A stretch of 64,000 nucleotides of DNA, taken from contig NZ_PJRS01000012.1 of the NCBI RefSeq assembly GCF_002858925.1, positions 1-64,000 on the forward strand. The letters run 5' to 3'. The DNA comes from Caulobacter zeae (GTDB taxonomy: Bacteria > Pseudomonadota > Alphaproteobacteria > Caulobacterales > Caulobacteraceae). Made by a program: the position numbers and the translations under genes. The notes under the pieces were generated by a model, which had not been told where the DNA came from, did no database searches, and saw only the letters and a program-made list of their open reading frames with translations. This document shows positions 24,722 through 37,758 of this stretch, piece after piece (within the stretch, counting starts at the first letter, position 1; each line of letters begins with the position of its first letter).

Positions 24722-25575
24722 GAAGGGTCCTGTGTCTTGAGGTCCAGGCGGCCGCGCAGGTGAGTGCGCGCGCCCTGGGCGTCCTTGATTTCGAAAGCGC
24801 GCTCGGCCCCGGCGGGACCCGCGAGCAGCTGGATTTCGCCGGGCAGGAACACCGGCGCGCGGAAGGCGACCTCGACCTCGCCGGCCTCGACGGCGGCGCC
24901 TTGCGTCAACGCCGCCACGGCCCGGGCCTTGACCCACATGCCGTGGGCGATGGCGCGCTTGAAGCCGAACAGCCTGGCGCCCAGCGCCGAGGTGTGGATC
25001 GGATTGGCGTCGCCCGACACGCGGGCGTAACGCCGGCCCAGGTCCGCCGGCAGCGTCCAGCGCTCGACCGGCGTGTCGGTCGCGCCGCCTTCGACGGTCG
25101 GCGCAGGCTCGCCCTGTCCCGGCCCGCCCAAGCGCAGATAGACGCTGGTTCCCTCCCAGACGACCTGGCCGTCGCGGCGGGCCGTGGTCTCGAGAGAGAA
25201 GGCCTGGCCCTTGTCGTGGGCCAGCAGGCGCCCCGTCCGCACGGCGATCGCCAGCCGGTCGCCGGCCTTCAGCGGCGCGTGCTGCCGGATACGGTTCGAA
25301 AGGTGCACCAGCCCCATCACCGGATAGGGAAAGTCGCCCGCCAGCATCAGCCGCATCTGCAACGGAAAGGCCAGGATGTGCGGGAAGGTCAGCGGAACCC
25401 CGGCGTCGGCGGCGAAGCCGCAAGTTTGAGCGTAGGCGTCGATCGCCTCGCGCCGCAGCCACACGCCGCCTGCCTCCAGCGTCGCGTCGGGAAAGGCGCC
25501 GCCGCGGCGCAGCAGCCCTCGCAGGGCCCCGCCCGCGAGGGCCAGGGTCGAGACCGGCTCGGCCATGTCGGTCAT
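24715..25575 (-). CDS. MaoC-like dehydratase (enoyl-CoA hydratase 2 type)
   Basis: 286 residues in a double hot-dog arrangement. The C-terminal half carries the hydratase-2 motif YARVSGDANPIHTSALGARL followed by FGFKRAIAHGMWVK, with the catalytic Asp/His pair in DANPIH. The N-terminal half resembles FAS1_DH/MaoC_N (FPHILAFPLQMRLM, FPYPVMGLVHLSN). It probably hydrates trans-2-enoyl-CoA to the (R)-3-hydroxy form, which the adjoining FabG-like enzyme would oxidise. The chosen start MTDMAEP is 2 nt after the fabG stop; longer frames would overlap that gene. Confidence 0.88.
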   Translation of the reverse strand: MTDMAEPVSTLALAGGALRGLLRRGGAFPDATLEAGGVWLRREAIDAYAQTCGFAADAGVPLTFPHILAFPLQMRLMLAGDFPYPVMGLVHLSNRIRQHAPLKAGDRLAIAVRTGRLLAHDKGQAFSLETTARRDGQVVWEGTSVYLRLGGPGQGEPAPTVEGGATDTPVERWTLPADLGRRYARVSGDANPIHTSALGARLFGFKRAIAHGMWVKARAVAALTQGAAVEAGEVEVAFRAPVFLPGEIQLLAGPAGAERAFEIKDAQGARTHLRGRLDLKTQDPSC

Positions 25576-25577
25576 GG

Positions 25578-26906
25578 TCAGGCCCCGAGCAGGCTCTGGC
25601 CGCAGACGCGGACCACCTGGCCGTTGACGCCGCCGCTGGCCGGATGCGCCAGCCAGGCGATGGTCTCGGCAACGTCGACCGGGCTGCCGCCCTGCCCCAT
25701 GCTGTTCATCCGCCGCCCGGCCTCGCGGATGGCGAAGGGAATGGCCGCCGTCATGCGGGTCTCGATGAACCCAGGCGCCACAGCGTTGATCGTCACCCCC
25801 TCGCCCAGGCCGTCGCGGGCCAGGCGGCTCACGGCGCCGATCCAGCCGGCCTTGGACAGGGCGTAGTTGGTCTGGCCCATGTTGCCGGCCACGCCGCTGA
25901 GCGACGACACCGCCACGATGCGGCCGTTGCGGCGGATCGCGCCGGCGTCCAGCAACGCCCGGGTCAGGGCCAGCGGCGCGCCGAGGTTGACGGCCATCAC
26001 GCTGTCCCACTCGCGCTGGTCCATCCGCGCCAGGGTGCGGTCACGGGTGATGCCGGCGTTGTGCACCACCACGTCGAAGCCGCCGGCCGCCCGCGCCGCC
26101 GTCACCAAGGCGTCGCCGGCCTCCGGCGTGGTGATGTCGAGGCCGAGCGGCCGCACGCCCAGCTCCCCGGCCAGCTTTTCCAGGTCCTCGCGCGCGGCGG
26201 GCACGTCCAGCGCCGTGACCTGCGCGCCCTCGCCGGCGAACAATCGCACGATCGCCTCGCCGATGCCGCGCGAGGCGCCGGTGACCAGCAGGTGTCTTCC
26301 GGCGTGACCCAGCCTGGCGTCACCCGCCACGCCGGGCGCGGCCACCCGCACCACCTGGCCCGAGACATAGGCCGAGCGCGGTGACAGCAGGAAGTCCAGC
26401 GTGCTGGCCGCGGCGTCCTCGTTGCCGGGCGCGACGTAGAGCAGCTGCACCCCGATGCCCCGCCGCGCCTCCTTGGCCAGCGAGCGGACGAAGCCTTCGA
26501 GGCCGCGCTGGATCGCCTCGGCCTCGGCGGTGGCGGCCGTCTCGGGCGGAACGCCGATGACCACGATCCGGCCGTGCTCGGCCACCGAACGCACCGCCTG
26601 GTGGAAGAAGCCGTACAGCGCCCTGGCCGAGGCCACGTCCACGCAGTCCGAAGCGTCGAACACCAGTCCGCCATAACGCTCGTCTACCGACCAGCGTCGG
26701 CGCAGCGGCGCGCCCGAGGCGGTTGCGACCCGCTCCAGCACCGGCCCCATCCGCCCGCCGCCGGCCGATTCCAGCAGCAGCGGATGCAGGGCGACGGCCC
26801 CGGCCTCGGCGCGCCGTTGCAGCGGCGCGGGCTTGGGCAGACCCAGGGCCCCGACCATCCAGCCGCCCAGGCCGCTGTTGGCGAACTCCAGGTAACGGTC
26901 GGTCAT
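25578..26906 (-). CDS. 3-oxoacyl-ACP/CoA reductase, FabG-like long form
   Basis: 442 residues, longer than ordinary FabG (~245). The N-terminal ~210 residues resemble a decayed SDR-like domain without a clear cofactor motif. The C-terminal half is a complete SDR with the NAD(P) motif VTGASRGIGEAIVRLF, NAG in VVHNAGITRDRTL, the catalytic Ser in VSSLSGVAGN, and YALSK (Tyr-x3-Lys). This double-domain type is found beside fadE/maoC/thiolase genes in many actino- and alphaproteobacteria. In this operon it should act on 3-hydroxyacyl-CoA made by the MaoC hydratase. Start ATG 26906 overlaps the fadE stop by 4 nt. Confidence 0.9.
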   Translation of the reverse strand: MTDRYLEFANSGLGGWMVGALGLPKPAPLQRRAEAGAVALHPLLLESAGGGRMGPVLERVATASGAPLRRRWSVDERYGGLVFDASDCVDVASARALYGFFHQAVRSVAEHGRIVVIGVPPETAATAEAEAIQRGLEGFVRSLAKEARRGIGVQLLYVAPGNEDAAASTLDFLLSPRSAYVSGQVVRVAAPGVAGDARLGHAGRHLLVTGASRGIGEAIVRLFAGEGAQVTALDVPAAREDLEKLAGELGVRPLGLDITTPEAGDALVTAARAAGGFDVVVHNAGITRDRTLARMDQREWDSVMAVNLGAPLALTRALLDAGAIRRNGRIVAVSSLSGVAGNMGQTNYALSKAGWIGAVSRLARDGLGEGVTINAVAPGFIETRMTAAIPFAIREAGRRMNSMGQGGSPVDVAETIAWLAHPASGGVNGQVVRVCGQSLLGA

Positions 26907-29386
26907 TGGGCCACCTTCTCGCGCTTGGCGGCGCGCTTGCCGCCCCGGCGCGCCAGGCCCTCGGCCAGGCCAAAGTCTTGTGGGAAGTCGTCGACCTGGA
27001 TGGCCATGTCGGCCAGCACCGCGAAGCGGGCGAAGAGGTCGCGCTCGGCGCCCGAGATCAGGCCCTTGGCCTGCACCTCGCCGGCCCAGGCGTCCAGCAG
27101 GGTCAGGTTCTGGGGCGCGCGGGCGATGCGGCCGGCGGCGATCTCGGGCTTGAGGCGGCGCTCGACGGCTTCCACCTGCGGATGGAGATCGAAGGCCACG
27201 GCGGTGGCGGCGATCGGATCGACCTCGATGCGCGGCGTCCACGAGCCGGCCAGCAGGCGGTCGCGCGCCGGACCGTGGCGCTGGATCAGGCCGGCGACCT
27301 CGGCGGCGACGCGGTCGTTCGGACCCGCCCGGCCGAGACCGGCGCCGACGATGCCCAGCACAAAGGCGACGACGCGGCTGGGATGGTTGGCCAGCAGGCT
27401 CCGCCAGGCCTCGCCGGTGCGCGCCAGGGCGTCCTGGACGGCCCAGTGGACCAGCGGCAGATCCTCGGCCGGACGCCCTTCGTCCTCGAAGCGCTTGAGC
27501 GCGCTCGACAGGATCAGGAGCTGCGAGAGCATGTCGCCCAGGCGCCCGGTCAGCGCGCCCTTGCGCTTCAGCGCGCCGCCGACCGTGGCCATCGACAGGT
27601 CCGAGGCCAGCGCCAGCAGGGTCGAGAAGCGGGTGGCGGCGCGGTAGTAGCGACCCAGCTGGGGCGCCGCCCCGGCCGGCTTGCCGATCAAGAGGCCGCC
27701 GGTCGCGGCGAAGGCGGCCGCCCGGGCAAGATTTCGGAACAGGAAGCCGACATAGCCGAACAGCGCCGCGTCGAAGTCCTTCAGGTTCTGCGTCTGGGCC
27801 GTCCGCATCAGCGTCAGCACGTAGGGATGGCAGCGGATCGCGCCCTGGCCGTAGATGATCAGGGTGCGGGTCATGATGTTCGCGCCCTCGACCGTGATGG
27901 CGATCGGGATCTGCTGGTAGGCGCGGGCCAGGAAGTTGCCCGGGCCCATGCAGACGCCCTTGCCGCCGACCACGTCCATGGCGTCGTTGACGACGATCCG
28001 GGCACGTTCAGTCACGTGATACTTGGCGATGGCCGACACGACGGACGGCTTCTCGCCCTGGTCCAGGGCCGCAGCCGCCAGGCGGCGCAAGGCATCTGAG
28101 GCGTAGAGGTGGCCGGCCATGCGGGCCAGCGGCTCCTGCACGCCCTCGAAGGCGCCGATCGGCATGTTGAACTGCCGGCGGATGGCGACATAGGCGCCGA
28201 CCATGCCGACGGCCAGCTTGGACATGCCCACGTTGGACGACGGCAGCGAGATCGCGCGGCCCGCCGCCAGGCACTCCATCAGCATCCGCCAGCCGTTGCC
28301 CACCTGAGCCTGGCCGCCGATGACCATCTCCATCGGCACGAAGACGTCGTCGCCGGTGATCGGGCCGTTCTGGAACACCGCGTTCAGTGGCCAGTGGCGG
28401 CGTCCGATGTTGACGCCCGGATGGTCGCGCGGCAGCAGCACGCAGGTGATGCCGGGCTCTGCGCCTTGGCCCAGCAGGCCATCGGGATCGACGGCGCGGA
28501 ACGCCAGGCCGATGACCGTCGCGATCGGGGCCAGGGTGATGTAGCGCTTGCGCCAGCTGACGCGGAAGCCCAGCGTCTCGCGGCCGTTCCACAGGCCCCG
28601 ACAGACCACCCCGGTGTCGGTGATCGAGGCCGCGTCGGAACCGGCATAGGGATTGGTCAGGGCGAAGCACGGGATTTCATCGCCCCGCGCCAGGCGCGGC
28701 AGGTAGTGGTCCTTCTGGGCGTCGGTGCCGTAGTGCAGCAGCAGTTCGGCCGGACCCAGCGAGTTGGGCACCATCACCGAGACGGCGGCGGCCGAGCAGC
28801 GGGTCGACAGCTTCTGGACCACCTGGCTGTGGGCGTAGGCCGAAAAGCCGAGCCCGCCGTAGCGCTTGGGGATGATCATGCCCAGGAAGCCCTTGTCGCG
28901 GGCGTAGTCCCAGGCCGCCGGCGGCAGATCCTGCCAGACCGAGGTGCTTTCCCAGTCGTTGGACAGGTCGCAAAGGTGCTCGGCCTCGATGTCGAGGAAG
29001 CGCTGCTCCTCGGCCGACAGCGCCGGCGCGGGCGTGGCCAGCAGGCGCTTCCAGTCGGGCTTGCCCGCGAACAGTTCCGCGTCCCACCAGACGTTCCCGG
29101 CCTCGACGGCGGCCTGCTCGGTGGGGCTCATGCGCGGCATGATGCCGGCGAAGGCCTTCATGGCCGGGGCCGACAGCACCGCGGCGCGCAGCGGGCGGAA
29201 GGTCGTCAGCACCGCGATCGGCGCGGCGACCGCGGCCAGCACCAGTGTGGCGGTCGAGCCGATCACGCCGGTCGCGAAGCCGGCCCCTATCCATAAGGCC
29301 GTGGCGGCCGCCCACAGGGCGGCCCTGGCCTGCACGAAGATCAGCACGAAGGCGATGAGCGCGGCGGCGCCAATCCAGATCAGCAT
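26903..29386 (-). CDS. fadE: Acyl-CoA dehydrogenase, FadE type
   Basis: 827 residues, close to E. coli FadE (814), with hydrophobic N-terminal segments (~1-60, LIWIGAAALIAFVLIFVQA) that anchor it at the membrane. The dehydrogenase core shows GFLGMIIPKRYGGLGFSAYA, AELLLHYGTDAQKDHYLPRL, FALTNPYAGSDAAS and GANIMTRTLIIYGQGAIRCH. The extra C-terminal DUF1974-type region is present. It makes the 2-enoyl-CoA double bond in beta-oxidation. First gene of the overlapping fadE-fabG-maoC-thiolase-ligase operon. A 125-nt gap (29387-29511) separates it from the upstream DUF2147 gene; no operator-like repeat was seen there. Confidence 0.95.
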   Translation of the reverse strand: MLIWIGAAALIAFVLIFVQARAALWAAATALWIGAGFATGVIGSTATLVLAAVAAPIAVLTTFRPLRAAVLSAPAMKAFAGIMPRMSPTEQAAVEAGNVWWDAELFAGKPDWKRLLATPAPALSAEEQRFLDIEAEHLCDLSNDWESTSVWQDLPPAAWDYARDKGFLGMIIPKRYGGLGFSAYAHSQVVQKLSTRCSAAAVSVMVPNSLGPAELLLHYGTDAQKDHYLPRLARGDEIPCFALTNPYAGSDAASITDTGVVCRGLWNGRETLGFRVSWRKRYITLAPIATVIGLAFRAVDPDGLLGQGAEPGITCVLLPRDHPGVNIGRRHWPLNAVFQNGPITGDDVFVPMEMVIGGQAQVGNGWRMLMECLAAGRAISLPSSNVGMSKLAVGMVGAYVAIRRQFNMPIGAFEGVQEPLARMAGHLYASDALRRLAAAALDQGEKPSVVSAIAKYHVTERARIVVNDAMDVVGGKGVCMGPGNFLARAYQQIPIAITVEGANIMTRTLIIYGQGAIRCHPYVLTLMRTAQTQNLKDFDAALFGYVGFLFRNLARAAAFAATGGLLIGKPAGAAPQLGRYYRAATRFSTLLALASDLSMATVGGALKRKGALTGRLGDMLSQLLILSSALKRFEDEGRPAEDLPLVHWAVQDALARTGEAWRSLLANHPSRVVAFVLGIVGAGLGRAGPNDRVAAEVAGLIQRHGPARDRLLAGSWTPRIEVDPIAATAVAFDLHPQVEAVERRLKPEIAAGRIARAPQNLTLLDAWAGEVQAKGLISGAERDLFARFAVLADMAIQVDDFPQDFGLAEGLARRGGKRAAKREKVAQ

Positions 29387-29511
29387 GGTCGCAATCCCCC
29401 GACCGGCGGGGCGGCCCCCGTCGGCTCCAAGAAGTCGGCTGGTGTCAAAGTCGGTTACGCGGAACGCGGGGACGGCCGGCGGACCGTCCGGTTACTCAAA
29501 TTGAGCGGCGC

Positions 29512-29940
29512 TCAGCGCACGCGTTTCCAGGTCTGGGTGCGGCACAGCAGCGGAGCGATGCAGCCCTTCACGGCCAGGGTGTCGTCATCCAGAAGGGTCA
29601 GCGTGCCGGTCGAAGCGCCTTGCCCCGTCTCCGGGTCATAGAGCGGCCCGCCGGACCACGAACGCGGTCCGCCGGAGAAGTTGGCCAGCACCGTCAGGTC
29701 CTTCAGCTTGCGGGCGCGCAGCTCGGCGTTGCGATTGCGCACGTCCCGCTGGTCGGGGTCGGCGCGCAGCGGCGCGGCGTCCTTCAGGCGGCCGCAGAAG
29801 CTCTCGCCGCAGCGCTCGATGGCGACGACCCCGTTCTCGGCGGAGGTGCGCCAGCGCCCGGCGAGGCCGACGTCCTGGGCCAGGGCCGGCGCGGCGATCG
29901 CACAGGCCGCCAGCGATGCGGCGGCGAGCAGCCGGCTCAT
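29512..29940 (-). CDS. DUF2147 domain secreted protein, second copy
   Basis: 142 residues with a signal peptide (LLAAASLAACAIAAPALA) and one DUF2147 domain: GLAGRWRTSAENGVVAIERC, FCGRLKD, GTLTLLDDDTLAVKGC and CRTQTWKRVR. Like the copy at 14022-14471 it has spaced Cys residues expected to pair in the periplasm, but outside the motif ends the two are quite different. Its ATG overlaps the COQ4-like stop by 4 nt, an unexpected pairing of a cytoplasmic and an exported protein. Function unknown. Confidence 0.85.
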   Translation of the reverse strand: MSRLLAAASLAACAIAAPALAQDVGLAGRWRTSAENGVVAIERCGESFCGRLKDAAPLRADPDQRDVRNRNAELRARKLKDLTVLANFSGGPRSWSGGPLYDPETGQGASTGTLTLLDDDTLAVKGCIAPLLCRTQTWKRVR

Positions 29941-30728
29941 CCCTGGCCTCCCAGATAGGCGTTGCGGGTCTGCGGCGGCACCCGCTCGTAGAGCGTCGGG
30001 CGCGGGATGCCCAGTCTGGCCCGCGCGGCCTCCAGCGGCTCGGCCATCAGGGCCTCGTAATCCTCGCCCGGCAACCAGGAAGCCTTGCGGCCGTTGCGCC
30101 AGGCCTGCAGCACCGCGCGTCCGCACGGGTGGCCGGTGCGGGCCCGCATGAACTGCACGGCGGCCCCGGCGGCGATCAGGCCAAAGCCGGTGCTGCGGGT
30201 CTGGGGCAGCGAGAACGCCACCACGCAGGCCTCGCCCAAAGCATCGGTCTGGTAGCCGGTCAGGACGTGCCAGATGTCGTGCACGTCGCGGATGCGGCGG
30301 GCGTACCAGGCGCGCGGGTGCGCCGCCTCGATCTCGGTGTCCGCGACCTTGGCGCTCTCCTCGGCCAGGCCGTAGGCAGACAGGTTGCGGCTGTCGATGA
30401 AGGCCAGATAGGCGGCCCCGACCGTGCCGTCGGCGAAGCTCGACAGCCAATCGCGGTCCTGCAGGCGATCGGAGAGCTCGACCTGCTGATAGGCCTGGAT
30501 CCCGCCCTGCGGCGTGTCCATCAGACGCTGATAACCCCACTCGATCGAACGGCCCGCCAGGGCGTTCATGATCTCGAACACCTGGCGGGTGTCCTCCTTG
30601 TCAGCCACCAGTCGACCGAAGGCCCGCATGGCCCGGACGGGTTGGATGCGGCGTCTAGCCGCATGGGAAGGCGCGCGATTCTGGCCGTGAACTGGCCGCA
30701 GCGCGGGCGCGGATTGCGCAGCTTGCAC
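29937..30728 (-). CDS. COQ4 family protein
   Basis: 263 residues with the COQ4 metal motif HDxxH-x11-E intact: VHDIWH, eleven residues, then Glu in GEACVV (~170-186). Preceding IQPVRAMRAFGRLVADKEDT is typical of the family's N-terminal region. COQ4 organises or modifies ubiquinone-ring intermediates in eukaryotes; bacterial members are less well defined and may act on other prenylated or lipid substrates. The start is GTG 30728, supported by AAGGGGA about 7 nt upstream; a later ATG at 30629 would remove part of the conserved segment. It is divergent from the TetR gene, and the putative operator lies between the two promoters. Confidence 0.85.
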   Translation of the reverse strand: MQAAQSAPALRPVHGQNRAPSHAARRRIQPVRAMRAFGRLVADKEDTRQVFEIMNALAGRSIEWGYQRLMDTPQGGIQAYQQVELSDRLQDRDWLSSFADGTVGAAYLAFIDSRNLSAYGLAEESAKVADTEIEAAHPRAWYARRIRDVHDIWHVLTGYQTDALGEACVVAFSLPQTRSTGFGLIAAGAAVQFMRARTGHPCGRAVLQAWRNGRKASWLPGEDYEALMAEPLEAARARLGIPRPTLYERVPPQTRNAYLGGQG

Positions 30729-30776
30729 TTGCGGTTCCCCTTGTTGGAGCCTAAGGAAAAAGCCTTATCTACATGA

Positions 30777-31427
30777 ATGTCATTTACATCGATGTCAATT
30801 GAGAAAAGCGCAACCCGCCGTCGACGCCGCGTGCCCGAAGAAGCACGCCGCGAAGCGATCGCCTCCGCGCGCGCCCTGCTCCTGAAGGGCGGACCCGATG
30901 CCGTGACATTGTCGGCGGTCGCCGGCGAGATCGGCGTGACCCACGCCAACCTGATCCACCACTTCGGTTCAGCCGCCGGGCTGCAATCGGCGCTGATGGG
31001 CTCGATGGTCTCGGACCTGACCCAGGCGCTGGACGAAGCCATCGCCCGTCTGAAGACCGACGACGGCGCGCCGCTGGAGCTGGTGAACGCCGTTTTCGAC
31101 GCATTTGACACCGGTGGCGCGGGCCGCCTGGCCGCCTGGATCACCCTGTCGGGGGATCTTTCGCATCTGGAGCCCGTCCGCGCGGCGGTCCAGAACCTGG
31201 TCGAGGCCATCGCCGACAAGATGGGCGCCCAGGACGCCCAGGCCCGCGAGGGCGTCGGCGCGGCGGTCCTGTTCATCGCGCTCAGCGCCTTCGGCGAAGC
31301 CTTGATCGGCCCGCCGCTGCGCGACATGCTGAACCTGCCGGACGGCGCCGGCCGCCGCGTGGTCGCCAGCCTGCTGCCCCGCTTCCTCATCCCCAAGGCT
31401 CCGCAAGGCGCTGCTTCGGCTACGTAA
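30777..31427 (+). CDS. TetR/AcrR family transcriptional regulator
   Basis: 216 residues. The N-terminal three-helix DNA-binding domain is EEARREAIASARALLLKGG, then VTLSAVAGEIGVTHANLIHHFGS, where HxNLIHHF is the recognition helix form of TetR proteins. The C-terminal ligand/dimer domain is helical and unassigned. The start is uncertain: ATG 30777 or the in-frame ATG 30792. The inverted repeat TTTACATCGATGTCAA overlaps this start, pointing to autorepression. Similar repeats upstream of the receptor and KstD-like genes suggest it controls the catabolic locus, with an acyl-CoA or the imported lipid as likely effector (inference). Confidence 0.88.
   Translation: MSFTSMSIEKSATRRRRRVPEEARREAIASARALLLKGGPDAVTLSAVAGEIGVTHANLIHHFGSAAGLQSALMGSMVSDLTQALDEAIARLKTDDGAPLELVNAVFDAFDTGGAGRLAAWITLSGDLSHLEPVRAAVQNLVEAIADKMGAQDAQAREGVGAAVLFIALSAFGEALIGPPLRDMLNLPDGAGRRVVASLLPRFLIPKAPQGAASAT
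30783..30798. promoter_or_regulatory. Putative TetR autoregulatory operator
   Basis: TTTACATCGATGTCAA has an ACATCGATGT perfect palindromic core. It lies 55 nt from the divergent COQ4 start and over the first codons of the TetR gene, so one bound repressor could block both. Related copies: 19004-19019 and 18929-18944. Confidence 0.55.
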
Positions 31428-31500
31428 GGCGGCCCGCCCTCTTGCGAACGGTTCGCGCAGCAGCGACATTAGGCTCGATTTGGGAAAGCAAGGGGCGTCG

Positions 31501-31929
31501 GTGACCTCTGCCTTGGGCGCATGGACAGGACGATGGGTGGCGGCTCTGGCCGCCATGCTCGTCGCCGTGTTCATCGTACAGGGTCCGCTGACCGGCCTCG
31601 ACCGCGCGCTGCACGGCCCGCCCAGCGCCCTGGCCGCCCTCGACGAGGACCACGACCACGTCTACCAGGGCCGCCTGACCTCGATCGACGTCCATTTCGA
31701 CGCCTCGATCATCGCCGCCGACGGCCTGGGCGATGATCCGGTCGCGCCGCACCACCACCATCACCACCACGACACCCCCTCGGTGTTCGGCGCGCTCGAC
31801 GCCCTGCCGCGCCCGGCCGCCCGCCATGTCGACGACGGCCTCTGGGCGCTGGCCCAGCAACGGCTGACCGGTATCGGCGGCCCGCAGCAGGAACGCCCGC
31901 CCAAGGAAATCCTCGCACACGTCGCCTGA
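31501..31929 (+). CDS. His-rich exported protein heading the czc operon
   Basis: About 142 residues. A single N-terminal hydrophobic segment (VAALAAMLVAVFIVQGPL) suggests export or anchoring, followed by DEDHDHVYQG and a run of seven His (~80). This looks like a small periplasmic metal-binding protein, comparable in position and composition, though not provably related, to CzcI/CnrX-type proteins at the head of metal efflux operons. The start is GTG 31501 with AAGGGG about 7 nt before it. The czcC-like gene begins 51 nt later. It could buffer or sense Zn/Co/Ni/Cd in the periplasm; this is inferred from composition and context. Confidence 0.7.
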   Translation: MTSALGAWTGRWVAALAAMLVAVFIVQGPLTGLDRALHGPPSALAALDEDHDHVYQGRLTSIDVHFDASIIAADGLGDDPVAPHHHHHHHDTPSVFGALDALPRPAARHVDDGLWALAQQRLTGIGGPQQERPPKEILAHVA

Positions 31930-31980
31930 AGCCGCGCGGCCGCCGCGCCGCGCTCTTTCGACCTGTTTCGAGGACCTTTC

Positions 31981-33242
31981 ATGCAATCCGCTATCCAAGG
32001 CCGCCGTGCGCGGTCCTTGCTGCTCGCCACGGCGCTCGCCCTGGCGACGCCTCTGGCCGTGCAGGCCAGCCCCCTGACCCTGGGCGAGGCGCTGGGACGC
32101 GCCGCCGCCGCCGATCCGGCCCGCCCCGCCCTCGCCGCCCGCCTGTCGGCCGCCGAGGCCGGCGTGCGCCAGGCCGGCGTCCGTCCCAATCCCGTCGTCG
32201 GCGTCGACGTCGAGGACGTTGCCGGTTCGGGTCCCTACTCCCTGATCGATCGCGCCCAGGCCACGCTCTATTACGAGCAGACCCGCGAGCGCGGCGGCAA
32301 GCGCGCCGCCCGCGTGGCCCTGGCCCGGGGCGACATCGCCCTGGCCCGCCTGCGCGACGACGTGCGCGTGCTCGACCTGCTGCACGAGGCCGACCTGGCC
32401 TGGGTCGAGGCCGTGTTCGGCGAGGCCGAGGCCGCCCTGGCCGCCGACCGCCTGGCCCTGACCGAGCGCGCCCGCGCCGAAGTCTCGCGCCGGGTGAAGG
32501 CCGCCCGCGACCCGCTGTTCGCCGGCGCCCGCGCCGACGCCCAGGTCGCCGAAGCGCGCCTCGCCCTGGCCCAGGCCCGCACCCGCGCCGCCGACGCCCG
32601 CCGCACCCTGGCCGCCTACTGGGGCGGCGGCGAGGTCGAGATCGACGCCGCCGCGCTGGAGGACTTGTCGGTCGCCGGCCGCGTCGCCGGTCCCGCCTCG
32701 CCCGTGGACCTGGCCCTGCTCGACGCCCAGCGCGACCTGGCCGGGGCCCGCGTCCGCGTCGAGGAAAGCAAGGCCGTACAGGATCCGACCTGGCGCGCCG
32801 GCCTGCGCTACCTCAACGACGACGGGGCCGTGGCCGCCGTGGTCGGCGGCTCGATCCCGCTCGGCCGCTACGACACCAACCGGGGCGCCATCGACCAGGC
32901 CCGGGCCGAGCGCCAGGCCGCCGACCTCGACCTGGCCGGCGCGCGCAGCGTGCTGGAGCGCAGGATCGCCGCCACCCAGGCCGCCCTCGCCCAGAAGGCC
33001 GCCGAGGCCCGCCGCATCCAGGACGAGGTCGTTCCGGCCAACGCCCGTACGGTAGATCTGGTCCGCGACGGCTTCAACCGCGGCGGCTTTTCCTATCTCG
33101 ACGTGCTGGACGCCCAGAAGGCCCTGATCGAGGCCAGGAGCCGCCGCCTCGCCGTGCTGAAGGCCTTCCAGGTCGACCGCGCCCAGCTCGACCGTTTGAC
33201 CGGCGCCCATGCGCGCCTGATCCCTGCTTCGGAGTCCGCCCG

Positions 33243-33246
<4 letters not shown>
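31981..33246 (+). CDS. czcC: CzcC-type outer-membrane efflux protein (TolC family)
   Basis: 421 residues with a signal peptide (LLLATALALATPLAVQA) and long alpha-helical, Ala/Arg/Glu-rich stretches typical of the TolC coiled-coil barrel. Family phrases: PLTLGEALGRAAAADP, VRPNPVVGVDVEDVAG, YYEQTRERGGKRAARV and FNRGGFSYLDVLDAQKALIE. It forms the outer-membrane duct of a tripartite RND metal pump. Its stop overlaps the start of the adaptor gene by 4 nt (ATGA). Confidence 0.92.
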
Positions 33247-37633
<4,387 letters not shown>

Positions 37634-37687
37634 GCCGCTGTTCAGGCGCGATTAATCTCGAAAAGCCGATCGTGGGATTCGTACCCG

Positions 37688-37736
37688 CCCCTGGATCCCG
37701 GTTTCGCCTCGAAAGGCGCTAGCCGGGGTCCAGGGC
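37688..37736. repeat. Nested palindrome after czcA
   Basis: An outer imperfect inverted repeat (CCCTGGATCCCGG / CCGGGGTCCAGGG) encloses an inner CGCC / GGCG stem. It sits ~55 nt after the czcA stop and 23 nt before the next small gene. It lacks a T-tract, and its form is that of a dispersed intergenic palindrome rather than a simple terminator. Only one copy is in this window. Confidence 0.6.
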
Positions 37737-37758
37737 CTCAGCTTTCGGAACCCGCGCC

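Noticed and set aside
31420..33210. 596-codon minus-strand frame
   Set aside because: Gly/Val-rich antisense of czcC and the His-rich gene; no family motif or ribosome site.
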